A stretch of 64,000 bases of DNA. It comes from Aquila chrysaetos chrysaetos. Its lineage: Eukaryota > Chordata > Aves > Accipitriformes > Accipitridae. The position numbers were made by a program, and so were the translations under genes. The stretch lies in assembly GCF_900496995.4 (NCBI RefSeq), contig NC_044029.1, positions 2,790,001-2,854,000 on the forward strand. The letters are read 5' to 3'. The notes under the pieces are model-generated. The model was not told the DNA's origin and searched no databases. It saw only the letters and a program-made list of their open reading frames with translations. Shown piece by piece: positions 61,201 through 64,000 of this stretch (its first letter is position 1; each line of letters opens with the position of its first letter).

Positions 61201-62672
61201 TGAATGCCTCCTAAACTATCTCAGATTTCTAGGTGTGAGTTTCCCCAAGTTTATGATTCCTAACCTCTAATGCCATCCATAAAAACAAGACAGGTAGTTT
61301 ATGTTGTGCTACACTGAAAAAATGAATTTTCTACGTCTGTGTGCTCAAAAAAGTATCCTAAATTCAGTGGAGGGTTTGGGTCACATTTAATTTGTAATGA
61401 AGTATAGATGTGTAATTTGCATTCACATGTGACATTTGCCTCATAATACACAACAACATTGTGAAGGCTATAAATCCATTCGTGGCAAAGGCATTTAAGG
61501 AAGTGTTACAGACATGCTCTTGTCTTAGACTGAGATGATATGGAAATCTTCTTAGCTAATGGAAATGTAAAAAAATTATATGAAACATTAATTCAGTCTT
61601 GGTGCACAGCGAGTTTCACAATGAAAATAATACTCCCTCTGAGAAAGGCAATAGAAACCGGAAAGGATTACTATAAATAAAATAAGCAGTTGCCTAACCA
61701 TTATGGCACAGTGTAACTATAGTTTCTAGAATCACTCATTTCTTCTCCACGTTCTTGATTAGTTTAGAAAAATTAGGTGGCTTTTTAGTAACTCTAGCTT
61801 TCTTACCAGAAACATCTCTTTTTAAGCATAATCCAAGTAGAAATGGCAAAGCAATAAGAAAAAAGCATGCCTTGTTATAACGGAGCATATCGCTTCTAGC
61901 GCAATTCTCTTACAGAAAGAGTTCCATCTCCTGCTGAATTTGACAGTGGACGTAGTTTTACCGGGGGGACAGGCCAGGCGACTGCACTCTCACTGGCACT
62001 GGCTGGGGAATGCTGCTGTGTCTGTGTCGCCGGTAAACGTGGTAGACAAGAGGGGTGGTTGCCCTCGTTGTGAATACAGGGGTGCCCAGTGCTGTGGGTG
62101 GTCCGTACGACTGTCCCCGGGCAGGGAAAGAAATGTGTACAACTGCGTGGTATAACTGTTTTAAAACGTCTTACCGCTGACATTGTGAGAGACAAAGGCC
62201 TGTACCAACAAGGATTGAAAACAGAAGTATCAGCTCCTGCTTAAGTACACTGACAGAAATGAAATGAAAAGGACAGTTTACAGGGCAGTTTCCCACACCA
62301 AATCATTTCCAAACAAGAATTATTTGGATATATAATTTTATCATATATGGACAGAGATAGTGCAGAAGCTATATTTACCATATATAAGCTATTACGTCAG
62401 CTCCAAGATTTTTAAACCTTATGTGGACTTAAGTTATTGCCTATATTTAGCTAGTAACAATTTCATAAGAAAAAACATCTGTGTTAAGAGATCAGTCAGG
62501 TTACAAATGAAGTATTTAAAAGTTAGACAGGGACAAAAGCACAGAAGCACGCATACTGTAGAAACACTGGTGAGGGACAAATACCCGCCAGCATACTTGA
62601 GTGCCTCAGAATTAATGGAGTCAAGTCGACAAAACAGCTGCGGTGAGATTAAAGGGAATTATTATCCCCAGT
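58290..62672. other. intergenic flank right of TMPO
   Basis: About 4.4 kb of A+T-rich sequence without recognised genes or clear repeats, apart from a CpG-rich patch at 61.9-62.17 kb. In mammals the region on this side of TMPO is gene-poor. Confidence 0.6.
61915..62165. other. isolated CpG-rich patch of unknown nature
   Basis: A 250-bp G+C- and CpG-rich block in an A+T-rich flank. A 99-codon minus-strand open frame spans it but resembles nothing known to me. It also has an 8-bp inverted repeat TTTACCGG/CCGGTAAA about 75 bp apart. Confidence 0.3.
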
Positions 62673-63258
62673 TGTCCTGGTTTCAGCTGGGATAGAGTTA
62701 ATTTTCTTCCTAGTAGCTGGTACAGTGTTGTGGTTTGGGTTCAGTATGAGAAGAATGTTGATAACACACTGATGTTTTCAGTTGTTCCTGAGTAGTGTTT
62801 ATACCAAGTCAAGGATTTTTCAGCTTCTCATGCCCAGCCAGCAAGAAGGCTGGAGGGGCACAAGTAGTTGGGAGGGCACACAGCCAGGACAGCTGACCCA
62901 AACTGGCCAAAGGGGTATTCCATACCATGTGACGTCATGCCCAGTATATAAACTGGGGGGAGTTGGCCTGGGGGGGTGAATCGCTGCTTCAGAACTAACG
63001 GGGCATCGGTTGTCAAGTGGTGAGCAATTGCATTGTGCATCATTTGTTTTGTATATTCCAATCCTTTTATTATTGTCATTTTATTATTGTTATTGTTACC
63101 ATTATTACTTTCTTCCTTTCTGTCCTATGAAACTGTTCTTATCTCAACCCACGAGTTTCACTTTTTTCCCCAGATTCTCTCCCCCATCCCACTGGGTGGG
63201 GGGGAGTGAGTGAGCGGCTGCGTGGGGCTGAGTTGCTGGCTGGTGTTAAACCACGACA
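62673..63258 (+). mobile_element. solo LTR of an avian ERVL-class endogenous retrovirus
   Basis: A 586-bp element begins TGTCCTGG and ends CACGACA, with TG/CA termini. It is flanked by near-identical 5-bp target duplications, CCAGT (62668-62672) and CCATT (63259-63263). The opening CTGGTTTCAGCTGGGATAGA is familiar from abundant bird LTRs. A TATA box TATATAAA is at 62945-62952, with a full CRE palindrome TGACGTCA at 62930-62937. No internal retroviral genes adjoin it, so it is a solo LTR left by recombination. Family assignment is from memory. Confidence 0.85.
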
Positions 63259-64000
63259 CCATTTTACCAATAGGAAATTGAGAGGGAGAGTTTGCACGTA
63301 GCTAAGGCGCATTTAATTCTTTCATTTAGTTTTGAAACATCACTAGATTACTTTGATTTAGGGATAGTAGGCTCTCCCTCCAAAGAACAGCTAAGAAAAA
63401 ATTTAACCGAACCATTGGTAGTTGCGGTTGCTGTTGAAAAGGATGATCCTGGTCTCTATCCTGTCCCAGGCCATGCACTCCTGACGCTCTCCTTGTGTTG
63501 GATCTAGTAGTTGCGCCACCAGATCCGCACGCTGTGCCAGCAGCTGCTGCTGCACGATTGCAAGATGTGATCCAAGTGGAACGGGGGAAACATGCAGGCG
63601 GGGATGGACAGGGCAGAGCGAGACCGACTGTTTTGTGACAGTCTGCACTCGCGTTACGTTAGGTGTATCAGTGTGAAATGAAACCACACCCTGAAAACTT
63701 CACTCCTATTAATAGATCTTCTGTATTGTGATTAGATGAACCCCTTACTGCAAGCCAGAGATATTGTCTGGCAACAACGCGGAATGCCTAGAGCAGCGCA
63801 CCTGCTTTGGCAGTGGTACAGGAATGCAAGCAGATTGCCACCACTTCTTCCATCCAGCTCTCAGATGGATAATCAAGCCGAGTCTGAGGTATTTTGTGGG
63901 ACCAGGGAAACATCTAACAGATTATGCATCCAACAAAAAATGCATCCATCTAACAGATTATGCATTAAAAAAAGAAAAAAAAAAAAAAAAGGACTAACCA
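63259..64000. other. flank right of the LTR, no recognised gene
   Basis: Contains a moderately CpG-rich stretch at 63.40-63.68 kb with a 94-codon minus-strand open frame of unknown nature. A 19-bp direct repeat is followed by a long A-rich run at the right edge. Confidence 0.5.
63911..63965 (+). repeat. 19-bp direct repeat, 36-bp period
   Basis: Identical copies of CATCTAACAGATTATGCAT at 63911-63929 and 63947-63965, just before an A-rich run. Confidence 0.9.

Noticed and set aside
62782-63213. Short open frames inside the LTR
   Set aside because: LTRs are noncoding and these frames are short and overlapping; no retroviral internal gene is present beside the LTR.
1-64000. CR1 retrotransposons, tRNA genes and CRISPR-like arrays
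   Set aside because: I looked for CR1 3' ends and conserved CR1 motifs, tRNA-like cloverleaf signatures and regularly spaced repeats, and recognised none. Highly decayed copies could be missed by eye.

Overview
The window is a vertebrate nuclear segment, most likely from a bird. It carries the conserved gene neighbourhood APAF1 - IKBIP - SLC25A3 - TMPO, which is on human chromosome 12q23, in compact form. Genes were recognised by translating exons with consensus splice sites and matching them to known protein families from memory; no database was searched. The avian assignment rests on short introns, few repeats, absence of the mammal-specific LAP2-alpha exon, and a solo LTR that resembles avian ERVL-class LTRs.

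Layout. At 1-3,104 (minus strand) are the first four coding exons of APAF1, encoding residues 1-224 (CARD plus the start of the NB-ARC domain with its P-loop); the gene runs off the left edge. A CpG island at about 4.2-5.3 kb is shared head to head with IKBIP (plus strand, 6.45-13.4 kb), which has two alternative terminal exons. From 13.4 to 19.3 kb there is no recognised gene, only a weak set of minus-strand exon-like segments at 14.3-15.9 kb. SLC25A3, the mitochondrial phosphate carrier, is on the minus strand from 19.3 to 28.9 kb, with a pair of equal-length, mutually exclusive third exons and a possible intronic H/ACA snoRNA. Its promoter island at 28.1-29.5 kb has NRF-1, YY1 and CCAAT motifs. 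About 29.5-34 kb is intergenic.

TMPO (LAP2) is on the minus strand from about 34.4 to 57.4 kb. Nine coding exons join in frame into a 446-residue LAP2-beta-type protein with LEM-like, LEM and C-terminal membrane segments. Its promoter lies in a large CpG island at 56.6-58.3 kb with two CCAAT boxes 32 bp apart. The right flank (58.3-64 kb) has no recognised gene but holds a 586-bp solo LTR with near-matching 5-bp target duplications.

Functionally the genes are separate housekeeping or stress genes. APAF1 builds the apoptosome and IKBIP is an ER pro-apoptotic protein; in mammals they share a p53-responsive promoter. SLC25A3 imports phosphate for ATP synthesis. TMPO tethers chromatin and lamin B at the inner nuclear membrane. 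I found no undescribed multigene system. The observations most worth following up are the alternative exons, the snoRNA candidate, the small CpG island inside TMPO intron 1, and the unexplained exon-like segments near 15 kb.
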